From positions 258,001 through 322,000 of the forward strand of contig NZ_WQHP01000005.1 of the NCBI RefSeq assembly GCF_013035315.1: a stretch of DNA of 64,000 nucleotides, read 5' to 3'. The notes under the pieces are model-generated. The model was not told where the DNA came from and ran no database searches. It saw only the letters and a list, made by a program, of their open reading frames with translations. This DNA is from Ruegeria arenilitoris (lineage in GTDB: Bacteria; Pseudomonadota; Alphaproteobacteria; Rhodobacterales; Rhodobacteraceae). This document shows, piece after piece, positions 16,454-24,921 of the stretch. A program made the translations under genes and the position numbers. The first letter of the stretch is position 1. Each line of letters opens with the position of its first letter.

Positions 16454-17359
16454 TCAGTCGGCGCCCAAATGCTCTTCGCCGCGTTGACGCGACAGCAGGA
16501 TCTGCTTCTGACGCTCGCGGAAACGCATCTTGTCCGCCTCAGAGGTTTCGTTGATGCAGTGATGGCAGCACACGCCATGCTCGTATTCCGGGCGCTTCAT
16601 ATCCTCGGGCAGGATCGGGCGGCGGCACCCATGGCACAGGTTATGCGGCCCCTCGACCAACCCGTGCCCGACTGAGACACGGTTGTCGAACACAAAGCAC
16701 TCGCCCTGCCATGTGCTGTCTTCGGCGGGCATCTCTTCAAGGTACCGCAGGATACCGCCTTTCAGGTGGTACACATCCTCGACCCCCTGCCCCAGCAGGA
16801 AGTTCGTCGATTTTTCGCATCGGATGCCGCCGGTGCAGAACATGGCGACCCGCTTGTTGTGAAAACGGTCCTTGTTCTCTTCCCACCAGGCCGGGAATTC
16901 GCGGAAACTGGCTGTTTCAGGGTCCACTGCGCCCTCGAACGTACCAATCGCCACCTCATAGTCATTGCGTGTGTCGATCACCACAACATCGTCCGAACGG
17001 ATCAGATCATTCCAGTCCTCAGGCTCGACATAGTTGCCCACGCGGGCGCGCGGGTCGATGTCGGGCTGACCCATGGTCACGATCTCTTTTTTCAAGCGCA
17101 CCTTCATCTTGCCAAAAGGCGGATGATCCGCAGTCGCCTCTTTCCACTCAAGATCGCCACAGCCGGGCAGTGCCTTGATATGCGCCAGAACGGCGTCGAT
17201 CCCGGCACGAGGGCCAGCGATAGTGCCATTGATACCTTCTTGCGCCAGCAGCAACGTGCCTTTGACCGATTGCGCACGGCAAAGATTCAACAGCGGGTCG
17301 CGCAGGGCGGCGTGATCCGGAAAACGGGTGAAGTGATAGAGAGCAGCGATTGTATACAT
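16454..17359 (-). CDS. trhO: tRNA uridine(34) hydroxylase TrhO (rhodanese-like, UPF0176)
   Basis: Hydroxylates the wobble uridine of certain tRNAs on the way to 5-carboxymethoxyuridine. 301 residues. An N-terminal ferredoxin-like domain with LLLAQEGINGTIAGP is followed by a rhodanese domain whose active loop is FCTGGIRCEKST; the second Cys is the family active-site residue. The C-terminal zinc-like Cys cluster CHGCRRPI...CCHHCI is also present. Divergent from pncA, with about 100 bases between start codons. Confidence 0.93.
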   Translation of the reverse strand: MYTIAALYHFTRFPDHAALRDPLLNLCRAQSVKGTLLLAQEGINGTIAGPRAGIDAVLAHIKALPGCGDLEWKEATADHPPFGKMKVRLKKEIVTMGQPDIDPRARVGNYVEPEDWNDLIRSDDVVVIDTRNDYEVAIGTFEGAVDPETASFREFPAWWEENKDRFHNKRVAMFCTGGIRCEKSTNFLLGQGVEDVYHLKGGILRYLEEMPAEDSTWQGECFVFDNRVSVGHGLVEGPHNLCHGCRRPILPEDMKRPEYEHGVCCHHCINETSEADKMRFRERQKQILLSRQRGEEHLGAD

Positions 17360-17456
17360 GCGCGCGGTCTAAACCTGCTGGGACAGAGTCGCAAGGGACC
17401 GGATTGACGCCCCCCCTTCAGCCGCCTACCGATAGGGTGCTTTGAGGAGGCCCGCG

Positions 17457-18050
17457 ATGACCCATGCCCTGATTGTAGTCGATGTTCAGAACGATTTCTG
17501 CCCCGGAGGTGCCCTGGCCGTGCCCGGAGGCGACGAAATCGTAGCCCCGATCAACGCCATGATGGAGGACTATGACGCCGTGATCCTGACGCAGGACTGG
17601 CACCCTGCAGGTCATTCCTCGTTTGCCAGCGAACATGACGGCAAAGACCCGTTCGACATGACCGATATGCATTATGGCCCGCAGGTCTTGTGGCCTGATC
17701 ACTGCGTACAAGGCACTGAGGGCGCCAGCTTTCACCCTGAGTTGAAGACCCACGCTGATCTGGTCATTCGCAAAGGGTTCAGGCCTGGTATCGACAGCTA
17801 CTCGGCGTTTTTTGAGAACGACCAAAAGACACCAACGGGCTTGGAAGGTTACTTGAAGTCCCGCGGCATCAACAAGCTGACCCTTGTGGGATTGGCCACG
17901 GATTTCTGCGTGCATTTCTCGGCTGTGGATGCGGCGCGTCTGGGATTTGATGTGACCGTTCGCATGGACGCGTGTCGGGCCATCGACCTGGACGGGTCAC
18001 TGGCCGCAGCCAAAGAGGCGATGCGGTCTGCCTGTGTGAAGCTGGTTTAA
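17457..18050 (+). CDS. pncA: Nicotinamidase
   Basis: Hydrolyses nicotinamide to nicotinate for NAD salvage. 197 residues of the isochorismatase-like hydrolase fold. The catalytic triad is visible as Asp in VVDVQNDF, Lys in VIRKGF and Cys in LATDFCVHFSA; metal-binding residues lie in DWHPAGHSSF. ATG at 17457 has GAGGAGG six bases upstream. pncB, the next enzyme of the same salvage route, follows after one convergent gene. Confidence 0.95.
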   Translation: MTHALIVVDVQNDFCPGGALAVPGGDEIVAPINAMMEDYDAVILTQDWHPAGHSSFASEHDGKDPFDMTDMHYGPQVLWPDHCVQGTEGASFHPELKTHADLVIRKGFRPGIDSYSAFFENDQKTPTGLEGYLKSRGINKLTLVGLATDFCVHFSAVDAARLGFDVTVRMDACRAIDLDGSLAAAKEAMRSACVKLV

Positions 18051-18580
18051 GGCGTACTGCCGGTTTCAGCGAGGTATCTGAGAACGGCAAACAAGATTAC
18101 CGCCAGCCCCAGCGCCACGCCAATACGTCCCGGCAAGGTGCGGCGTTCCGGTGTCGCAGGCGATTTGTATCGCGGGTTCGGTGTCCAATCGACCACCTTG
18201 CGTTGCTGACCATTGCGCGGCCTGGCGGTTTTGACCTCTGCCAGAAAACGGTGGAAATCAAACTCGCCGCAGTATTCGCCTTTGATGCCCATCTTACGGA
18301 TATTGTCGAACAGGGCACGCAGGATACGCTCGCGTTCGGGTTCGTCCCGAGGCGGATAAAAGCCATGCGCCAGCTCGCTGTCGGTTGCGCCCAGATCGAA
18401 TCCGGCATCCTGGAAAATCTTGCGGATTTTTGGGGATGTCGCCCTGAGTGCATCGGCAGTTTTAACGTCGCGAAACTGAGCGCGCACAGTTTCTGCTCTC
18501 GCCGCATTTGCCTGCGCCGTATCAGGATCATCTTTTACTTGCTCAACAAAAACGATGTCAAAATCGTACTCAAGAACCAT
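18047..18580 (-). CDS. Hypothetical protein with one C-terminal membrane segment
   Basis: A 177-residue protein of no family I recognise. The first 140 residues are soluble and charged, with RAQFRDVKTADALRATSPK and FDFHRFLAEVKTA. A single hydrophobic helix GRIGVALGLAVILFAVLRYL near the C terminus makes it a likely tail-anchored inner-membrane protein. It lies between pncA (4-base overlap of the stops) and pncB on the opposite strand; no functional link is evident. Confidence 0.7.
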   Translation of the reverse strand: MVLEYDFDIVFVEQVKDDPDTAQANAARAETVRAQFRDVKTADALRATSPKIRKIFQDAGFDLGATDSELAHGFYPPRDEPERERILRALFDNIRKMGIKGEYCGEFDFHRFLAEVKTARPRNGQQRKVVDWTPNPRYKSPATPERRTLPGRIGVALGLAVILFAVLRYLAETGSTP

Positions 18581-18612
18581 TCACTAAGTTAACCTCGTTC
18601 AACCATCCCTTT

Positions 18613-18634
18613 CTTTTCACTAAACGGTGAAAAG
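18613..18634. promoter_or_regulatory. Palindrome in the divergent gap upstream of pncB
   Basis: Perfect inverted repeat CTTTTCAC / GTGAAAAG around TAAACG, 112 bases before the pncB start. The size and symmetry suit a dimeric repressor such as an NAD-metabolism regulator, but the motif is not one I can assign. Confidence 0.45.
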
Positions 18635-18745
18635 ATCACACAATATGCTCGCAATGTGACCTGACCTTGTCATTGTTATCATTCTAGCGACTCTTGCCAT
18701 TCCACGCACCGATTGATCTAACAACGGAAATCGCAGGAGTTCCCC

Positions 18746-20038
18746 ATGGTCGATATTGCGACGCGTGTGTACAATCATAAATGGAAGATCGACCCGATTG
18801 TACGGTCTTTGATCGACACAGATTTCTACAAACTGCTGATGTGCCAGTCAGTGTTTCGAAATAAGCCCCAAACGGATGTCACTTTTTCTCTGATCAACCG
18901 GTCGAATCACATCCCTTTGGCCAAACTTATCGACGAAGGTGAGCTGCGTGAGCAGTTGGATCATATCCGATCGCTCAGCCTGAGCCGAGGGGAAAGTACG
19001 TGGCTGCGGGGCAATACGTTCTACGGCAAACGCCAGATGTTCCGCTCGGATTTCATGGAATGGTTCGAAAACCTGCGCCTGCCGCCGTATCACCTGGAAC
19101 GCAAGGGCGATCAGTACGTACTGACATTCGAAGGCAAATGGCATGAGGTCATGCTGTGGGAAATCCCTGCTCTGGCGGTCCTGATGGAACTACGCTCGCG
19201 CGCGGTGTTGAACGACATGCGCCGGTTCGAGCTGCAGGTGCTGTATGCCCGCGCCATGACCCGTGTCTGGGAAAAAATCGAACAACTGCGCGAAATCGAC
19301 GGGCTGGGGATCGCGGATTTCGGCACCCGGCGGCGGCATTCATTCCTGTGGCAGGATTGGTGCGTGCAGGCCATGATCGAAGGACTTGGCCCCGCGTTCA
19401 GCGGCACCTCGAACTGCCTGATCGCGATGCGACGCGAGGTCGAGGCAATTGGCACCAACGCGCATGAGCTGCCCATGGTCTACAGCGCCCTCGCCAAGGA
19501 CGACGTGGAACTGGCGCAGGCCCCCTATGACGTGCTCAGCGACTGGCACGAGGAACATGACGGCAACTTGCGCATTATCCTGCCAGACACTTATGGCACG
19601 CATGGCTTTCTGGACCGCGCGCCCGATTGGTTGGCCGGCTGGACCGGTATTCGCATCGACAGCGGCGATCCGGCGGCCGGGGCCGAAACGGCGATCAAGT
19701 GGTGGCAGTCACGCGGCGAAGAACCGATGGAGAAACGCGTGATCTTCTCGGACGGGCTGGATGTCGACAAGATACGCGAGCTGCACGCCCAGTTCGCGGA
19801 TCGGACCAAAGTGTCCTTTGGGTGGGGAACACTACTGACCAACGATTTCCGCGGACTTGTGCCGAATGACGCGCTGGCACCCTTCTCGCTGGTCTGCAAA
19901 GCAGTATCCGCCAATGGTCATCCGACTGTGAAACTGTCGGACAACCCGGAAAAGGCGATGGGCCCCAAAGATGAGATCGAGCGTTACAAACGCGTCTTTG
20001 GTGTCGGCGCGCAAGAAGCCATCGAGGTCATCGTTTAG
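18746..20038 (+). CDS. pncB: Nicotinate phosphoribosyltransferase
   Basis: Converts nicotinate and PRPP to nicotinate mononucleotide, the entry step of NAD salvage after PncA. 430 residues, full length. N-terminal LIDTDFYKLLMCQSVF, the phosphorylated-His region and the C-terminal phosphate-binding area with GWTGIRIDSGDP and FGWGTLLTNDF are typical. ATG at 18746 has AGGAG six bases upstream. A 165-base upstream gap carries a palindrome that may control it. Its stop is 3 bases from the stop of the convergent aldehyde dehydrogenase. Confidence 0.95.
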   Translation: MVDIATRVYNHKWKIDPIVRSLIDTDFYKLLMCQSVFRNKPQTDVTFSLINRSNHIPLAKLIDEGELREQLDHIRSLSLSRGESTWLRGNTFYGKRQMFRSDFMEWFENLRLPPYHLERKGDQYVLTFEGKWHEVMLWEIPALAVLMELRSRAVLNDMRRFELQVLYARAMTRVWEKIEQLREIDGLGIADFGTRRRHSFLWQDWCVQAMIEGLGPAFSGTSNCLIAMRREVEAIGTNAHELPMVYSALAKDDVELAQAPYDVLSDWHEEHDGNLRIILPDTYGTHGFLDRAPDWLAGWTGIRIDSGDPAAGAETAIKWWQSRGEEPMEKRVIFSDGLDVDKIRELHAQFADRTKVSFGWGTLLTNDFRGLVPNDALAPFSLVCKAVSANGHPTVKLSDNPEKAMGPKDEIERYKRVFGVGAQEAIEVIV

Positions 20039-20041
20039 ACC

Positions 20042-21493
20042 CTAACCGTGATAAGCCGCCACGGTTTTGAGCTGCGAGAAGCCATAGAGCGCCTCGAATC
20101 CCTTCTCGCGGCCGTGGCCGGACTTACCGACGCCGCCAAAGGGCAGTTCAACTCCTCCACCAGCGCCGTAATTGTTGATGAAAACCTGCCCCGAGCGGAG
20201 TTGCTTTGCCAGTCGCATCTGCCGCGCCCCGTCCCCGGTCCAGACGCTGGCGACTAGACCATAATCGGTGCTGTTGGCGATCTTCACTGCGTCTTCTTCG
20301 GTATCGAATGGGATCAGAACCTGAACTGGCCCAAAGATCTCATCCTTGGCCAGAACGTGATCTGGAGGGACATCTGCAAACAGCGTCGGCAGAACATAAG
20401 CCCCCTCGGACGGGGCGCCGTCCACGATGTGCCCTCGCCCGGCAACGGTTAAATCGGCACCCTTGGCCAGAAAACCTGAGACGGTGTCCTTTTGCCGGGC
20501 TGAAATCAAAGGACCGACGCGGAGGTCATCCTGCGCCGGACCAACAGTCAGCTCATCATAGGCTGCAGCCATGCGCTGTTTGACCTGATCATACACACCG
20601 CGTTGCACCAGAATGCGGGATGAGGCGGAACACGTCTGCCCGGCATTCTGAATCCCAGCGTTCACCAGAAACGGCAGGGCCGCGTCCAGATCGGCATCGT
20701 CAAACACCAACTGCGGTGACTTTCCCCCCAGCTCTAGCGTCACAGGCACTACGTTCCGCCCGGCCGCCTGTTGTACCAAGGCTCCGGTCGCGACTGACCC
20801 GGTGAACGAGATATGGTGCACGCCCGAATGACCCGACAATGCGGCTCCGGCCTCGGCCCCCAATCCGGGTACCACGTTCAGCGCCCCTGCGGGCAATCCG
20901 GCCTTTTGTGCCAAATGGGCAAAGGCGAGCGCTGTCAGACAGGCCTCTTCCGCGGGTTTCAGAACGCAGGCGTTGCCCATCGCCAATGCAGCGCCAACCG
21001 AACGGCCAATGATCTGCATGGGATAGTTCCACGGCACGATATGGCCCGTGACTCCGTGCGGTTCGCGCAGCGTGTAAACAGTGTAGCCGTCCAGATACGG
21101 GATCGTCTCACCCATGACTTTATCCGCAGCACCGCCGTAAAATTCGCAATACCGCGCCAGAGCCACAGCATCAGCCCGCGCTTGCGTCAGGGGTTTGCCC
21201 ACGTCCATCGCCTCAAGCTGGGCAAGGTCATCAACGCGTTCCAGAACCAGGTGCCCCAACCGTGTGAGGATACGGCCCCGCTCCAACGCGGTTTTACGGC
21301 CCCAATCTCCGTCCAGCGCAGCTTGGGCCGCATGAACTGCGGCGTCCACATCCTGCGCATCGCCGCGAGCAATCTGGCAAATCTCGGACCCGTCCGAGGG
21401 GTTGATCAAAGGCAATGTCTTTTTTTGAGCAGGCGCGACCCAGCTACCACCAATCAGACAAAGGCTGGGATCAAACCATAGAGGGCTGGGCAT
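20042..21493 (-). CDS. NAD(P)-dependent aldehyde dehydrogenase, last gene of a peptide/amine transport operon
   Basis: Aldehyde dehydrogenase superfamily member, 483 residues. Catalytic Glu lies in LELGGKSPQ, catalytic Cys in NAGQTCSASSR, and the C terminus has GVELPFGGVGKSGHGREKG. ATG at 21493 has AGGAG six bases upstream, better than the in-frame starts further out. It follows the transporter ATPase by 33 bases. Location suggests it oxidises an aldehyde formed from the imported compound, for example from an amine. The exact aldehyde is not known. Confidence 0.9.
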   Translation of the reverse strand: MPSPLWFDPSLCLIGGSWVAPAQKKTLPLINPSDGSEICQIARGDAQDVDAAVHAAQAALDGDWGRKTALERGRILTRLGHLVLERVDDLAQLEAMDVGKPLTQARADAVALARYCEFYGGAADKVMGETIPYLDGYTVYTLREPHGVTGHIVPWNYPMQIIGRSVGAALAMGNACVLKPAEEACLTALAFAHLAQKAGLPAGALNVVPGLGAEAGAALSGHSGVHHISFTGSVATGALVQQAAGRNVVPVTLELGGKSPQLVFDDADLDAALPFLVNAGIQNAGQTCSASSRILVQRGVYDQVKQRMAAAYDELTVGPAQDDLRVGPLISARQKDTVSGFLAKGADLTVAGRGHIVDGAPSEGAYVLPTLFADVPPDHVLAKDEIFGPVQVLIPFDTEEDAVKIANSTDYGLVASVWTGDGARQMRLAKQLRSGQVFINNYGAGGGVELPFGGVGKSGHGREKGFEALYGFSQLKTVAAYHG

Positions 21494-21526
21494 ATGACAC
21501 TCCTGTTTTGGCTCTAACAAAGGACA

Positions 21527-23125
21527 TTATGCGACGACTTTCCCGATTTCGGGCAATGTCGGCGCAGCGTTGATCAGGTCTTTGGTGTATTGATGCTGCG
21601 GGTCTGAGAAGACGGCATCCGTGCGCCCGTCTTCCACGATCTGGCCCGACCGCATTACCATAACGCGGTCGGTGATGGTGCGCACGACACTCAGGTCATG
21701 ACTGATGAACAGATAGGTCAAGTCGTAGGCCTCGCACAGCTCGACCAGCAGATCCAGGATCTGGGCGCGGACCGAGACGTCGAGGGCCGAGACCGCTTCG
21801 TCAAACAGGATCAATTCGGGCCGGATGATCAGGGCGCGCGCAATCGCAATGCGCTGTCTTTGCCCGCCCGAAAACTCGTGGATGTACTTCCCCATGTCAT
21901 CGGGGCTGAGACCCACGGCTGTCAGCATCTCGGCAATCCTGTCCTGCCGTTCCGAACCGGTGGGAGGCGTTTCCAGCAGGTGAAAGGGCTCGCTGATCAG
22001 GCGTGCAACGCGGTGACGTGGATTGAAACTGCCATAGGGGTCCTGAAACACCACCTGCATCTTGCGTCGCACGGCAAGATTAGCTTTGTGGCCCGAGAGT
22101 ACCGGTTGACCATCCAGGCGAATATCCCCGCCCTGCACCTCTTCGAGGCCCAAAATTGCCCGTGTTAGGGTCGATTTTCCACAACCAGACTCACCAACCA
22201 ACCCCAACCGTTCCCCGCGATTGAGCGTAAAGCTCACGTCATCGACTGCACGATGATGGCCCGGTGTGTCAAACAGGCCCTTGCGCGGCAATCGATAGTC
22301 GCGAACCACATTTGTCACCTCGAGCAAAGGTTTCGGTTGCCCGGGGACGGGCAGCGTTACCTGATGGCCCGAGGCTTCGAACAGCATGCGGGTATAGGGG
22401 TGCTGCATGTGGCGCAAAAGGTGGCTAGTCGCCCCGGATTCAACCACTTCGCCGTGACGCATGACGACGATCCGGTCGGCCATATCCGCCACCACGGCGA
22501 GGTCGTGGGTGATCATCAGCAGCCCCATGCCAAATTCGGTGACCAGCCCTTTCAGAAGATCAAGAATCTGCGCCTGCGTGGTGACATCCAGCGCCGTGGT
22601 CGGTTCATCCGCGATCAGCAGTTTGGGACGCAAGGCAATCGCCATAGCGATCACAACGCGCTGGCGCTGCCCCCCTGACAGTTCATGCGGAAAGCGGGAC
22701 AATGGGAACCGGTCCGGTGGAAGACCGACACGGGTCAGAACCTCTTCGGCGCGCGTACGGGCCTGCGGGCGCGGCATTGCCTTGTGGATCAGAATGGTCT
22801 CCATCACCTGATCGCCTATGGTCTTAACCGGGTTCAGTGCGGTCATCGGTTCCTGGAACACCATCCCGATCGCGGCCCCGCGCATGGCGCACATCTGATC
22901 CTCGGTTTGGCCCAACAGGTCCGTTTCGTTCAGCCGAATAGCACCATCTGTCTGCGCGCCGTTCGGCAGCAACTGCATCACCGCCAGAGCGGTCATCGAC
23001 TTGCCCGATCCGCTCTCACCGGTCACGGCCACAATCTCACCGGGCGCGATGGACAGGTTGACCTGTTTCAGAATATCCGCGCCGTGAATGGTCAGCGACA
23101 GGTTTTCGATCTGCAACAAGCTCAT
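21527..23125 (-). CDS. Fused dual-ATPase of a peptide/nickel-type ABC importer (DppD-DppF fusion)
   Basis: Energises the importer whose permeases lie directly upstream. 532 residues with two complete ABC domains. Domain 1 (about 1-260) has Walker A TGESGSGKS and Walker B LLIADEPTTALD. Domain 2 (about 275-520) has GESGCGKST, FSGGQRQRIA and LILFDEAVSALD. The ATG at 23123-23125 overlaps the permease stop as ATGA; longer frame extensions are just antisense-like sequence. Both active sites look intact. Fused ATPases are common in family 5 importers (YejF/GsiA type). Confidence 0.93.
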   Translation of the reverse strand: MSLLQIENLSLTIHGADILKQVNLSIAPGEIVAVTGESGSGKSMTALAVMQLLPNGAQTDGAIRLNETDLLGQTEDQMCAMRGAAIGMVFQEPMTALNPVKTIGDQVMETILIHKAMPRPQARTRAEEVLTRVGLPPDRFPLSRFPHELSGGQRQRVVIAMAIALRPKLLIADEPTTALDVTTQAQILDLLKGLVTEFGMGLLMITHDLAVVADMADRIVVMRHGEVVESGATSHLLRHMQHPYTRMLFEASGHQVTLPVPGQPKPLLEVTNVVRDYRLPRKGLFDTPGHHRAVDDVSFTLNRGERLGLVGESGCGKSTLTRAILGLEEVQGGDIRLDGQPVLSGHKANLAVRRKMQVVFQDPYGSFNPRHRVARLISEPFHLLETPPTGSERQDRIAEMLTAVGLSPDDMGKYIHEFSGGQRQRIAIARALIIRPELILFDEAVSALDVSVRAQILDLLVELCEAYDLTYLFISHDLSVVRTITDRVMVMRSGQIVEDGRTDAVFSDPQHQYTKDLINAAPTLPEIGKVVA

Positions 23126-23937
23126 GCGCGGGCCACCCTGATCCTGGGGTCCAACCAGTCGCGCAACCCGTCGCCCAGAAGGTTCAGGCCCAGCACTGTG
23201 ACAATGATTGCCAAACCGGGAATCAGAGCCAAATGCGGGGCAAAACTGACCATTGTTTGCGCGTCGGCCAGCATCCGGCCCCAGCTGGGCGTGGGCGGTT
23301 GCGCGCCTAGGCCGACATAGGACAGGCCCGCCTCGGCCAAAATGCCCAGGCTGAACTGGATGGTGCCCTGCACGATCAAAAGGTTCGCAACGTTGGGCAG
23401 GATGTGCTCGACCGAAATCCGCGCCGCCCCTTTGCCTGAAACACGGGCGGCAAGGATGAACTCCCTCTCCCACAGCGACAGAGCCGCGCCGCGCGTGATG
23501 CGGGCGAAAACGGGGATGTTGAAAATCCCGATGGCAATGATGGCATTAATTGCGCCTGCGCCGAAGACTGCGGTGATCAGGATGGCGATGACAAGCGAGG
23601 GGAAGGCAAAGATCAGATCATTGCCGCGCATGATCACCTCGTCCAGCCAGGAGCCTTTGCGCGCGGCCGCTGCCAGACCCAGTGGCACGCCCAGCGCCAT
23701 CCCGATGCCGACGGCCACCAGTGCCACCGCGATGGAGGTTCGTGCGCCGACCATGATCATCGAGAACATGTCGCGCCCGAAATGGTCCGTGCCGAACCAA
23801 TGCTCGGCATTTGGCGGCTGGAGCTTGCCGGGAATGTTCAGCGCCGCGTAATCGTATGGCGTCCAGACAAAGGATACCAATGCTGCCAACAAAACCAGCG
23901 AGGACAGGCACGCGCCAAGGATCAGGTTGCGGCTCAT
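23122..23937 (-). CDS. Peptide/amine ABC transporter permease (DppC type)
   Basis: Inner-membrane permease, 271 residues. The N terminus has an uncleaved membrane helix followed by the oligopeptide permease C motif region PPNAEHWFGTDHFGRDMFS, a clear DppC/OppC signature. The EAA loop is near ILAARVSGKGAARIS. It overlaps both neighbours by 4 bases (ATGA junctions), so the permeases and ATPase are tightly coupled. Confidence 0.93.
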   Translation of the reverse strand: MSRNLILGACLSSLVLLAALVSFVWTPYDYAALNIPGKLQPPNAEHWFGTDHFGRDMFSMIMVGARTSIAVALVAVGIGMALGVPLGLAAAARKGSWLDEVIMRGNDLIFAFPSLVIAILITAVFGAGAINAIIAIGIFNIPVFARITRGAALSLWEREFILAARVSGKGAARISVEHILPNVANLLIVQGTIQFSLGILAEAGLSYVGLGAQPPTPSWGRMLADAQTMVSFAPHLALIPGLAIIVTVLGLNLLGDGLRDWLDPRIRVARA

Positions 23938-24881
23938 GTGCGGCTCCTCAGACGCGGATCCACGGCGGCATAAGCCAAATCGACCAGAAAATTCACCGTG
24001 ATGACCGCAAACACCAGCAACATAACCACGGATTCAACAACGATCAGATCGCGTGCGGAAATGGCCTGAAAAACCAACCGCCCAAGGCCCGGAAGGTAGA
24101 AAACCTGCTCGATGATGATCGATCCGGCCAGCAGGAATGAAAACTGCAGCCCAATGATGGTCAGCACGGGGATCAGAGCATTGCGCACCCCGTGCCGCCA
24201 CAGCGCCTGACGCCGCGAAAGCCCTTTGGCGCGGGCGGTGCGCATGAAGTCCTCGCCTAGGATGTCCAACAATGATGACCGCATGACCCGCGCCAGAATG
24301 GCCGCTTGTGGCAAGGCTAATGCGATGGCGGGCAGTGTCAGAGAGTGAACCCCGGTCCAAAAGCCATTGTCCCAGCCCGCGAACCCTCCGGCATTGAACC
24401 AGCGCAGGTTGATCGCAAAGATCAGGACCAGCATCATGGCGAACCAGAAATTGGGCACCGCGATGCCCAGCTGCGTCGCCCCCATGACCGTCAGATCACC
24501 CGGCTTGCCCCGGCGCGCGGCAGCGTAGATGCCGACCGGAAATGCGATCACCGTCGACAGGGTCAGCGCATACAGCGCCAGCGGCAGTGAGACCCAAAGC
24601 CGATCTGCAATCATCTGCGAAACAGGCGTGCGATAAGTGTAGGACGTGCCGAAATCCCCCACCATCATGCCGCCAACCCAGTTGAAATACCGCTGCACTT
24701 TTGAGCCATCCAAACCCAACTCAGCCCGCAAGGCAGCCAGCGTATCTTCTTGCGCGTTGACGCCCAACATAAAGGACGCCGGATCACCCGGCGCGACCTC
24801 TATCACGGCGAAGATGACCACCGAGGCAACGGCCAGGCTGATCATCAGCGATATCAGACGTTTGAGGGCATAGCGAAGCAT
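23934..24881 (-). CDS. Peptide/amine ABC transporter permease (DppB type)
   Basis: Partner permease, about 315 residues, six predicted membrane helices. It begins MLRYALKRLISLM, typical of DppB. The conserved EVAPGDPASFMLG segment follows the first helix and DFMRTARAKGLSRRQALW is the cytoplasmic coupling loop. ATG at 24881 is preferred on family grounds; a GTG nine bases upstream (24890) would add three residues. No strong ribosome-binding site is visible at either. Confidence 0.9.
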   Translation of the reverse strand: MLRYALKRLISLMISLAVASVVIFAVIEVAPGDPASFMLGVNAQEDTLAALRAELGLDGSKVQRYFNWVGGMMVGDFGTSYTYRTPVSQMIADRLWVSLPLALYALTLSTVIAFPVGIYAAARRGKPGDLTVMGATQLGIAVPNFWFAMMLVLIFAINLRWFNAGGFAGWDNGFWTGVHSLTLPAIALALPQAAILARVMRSSLLDILGEDFMRTARAKGLSRRQALWRHGVRNALIPVLTIIGLQFSFLLAGSIIIEQVFYLPGLGRLVFQAISARDLIVVESVVMLLVFAVITVNFLVDLAYAAVDPRLRSRT

Positions 24882-24921
24882 TGGGGTCACGTTAGGGTCA
24901 GCTATGCCGCGGGTCCAGCAC

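Noticed and set aside
23126-23473. N-terminal extension of the dual ATPase
   Set aside because: The extra 116 residues lie over the permease gene in another frame and are Pro/Arg-rich; the ATGA overlap start at 23125 is the normal arrangement.
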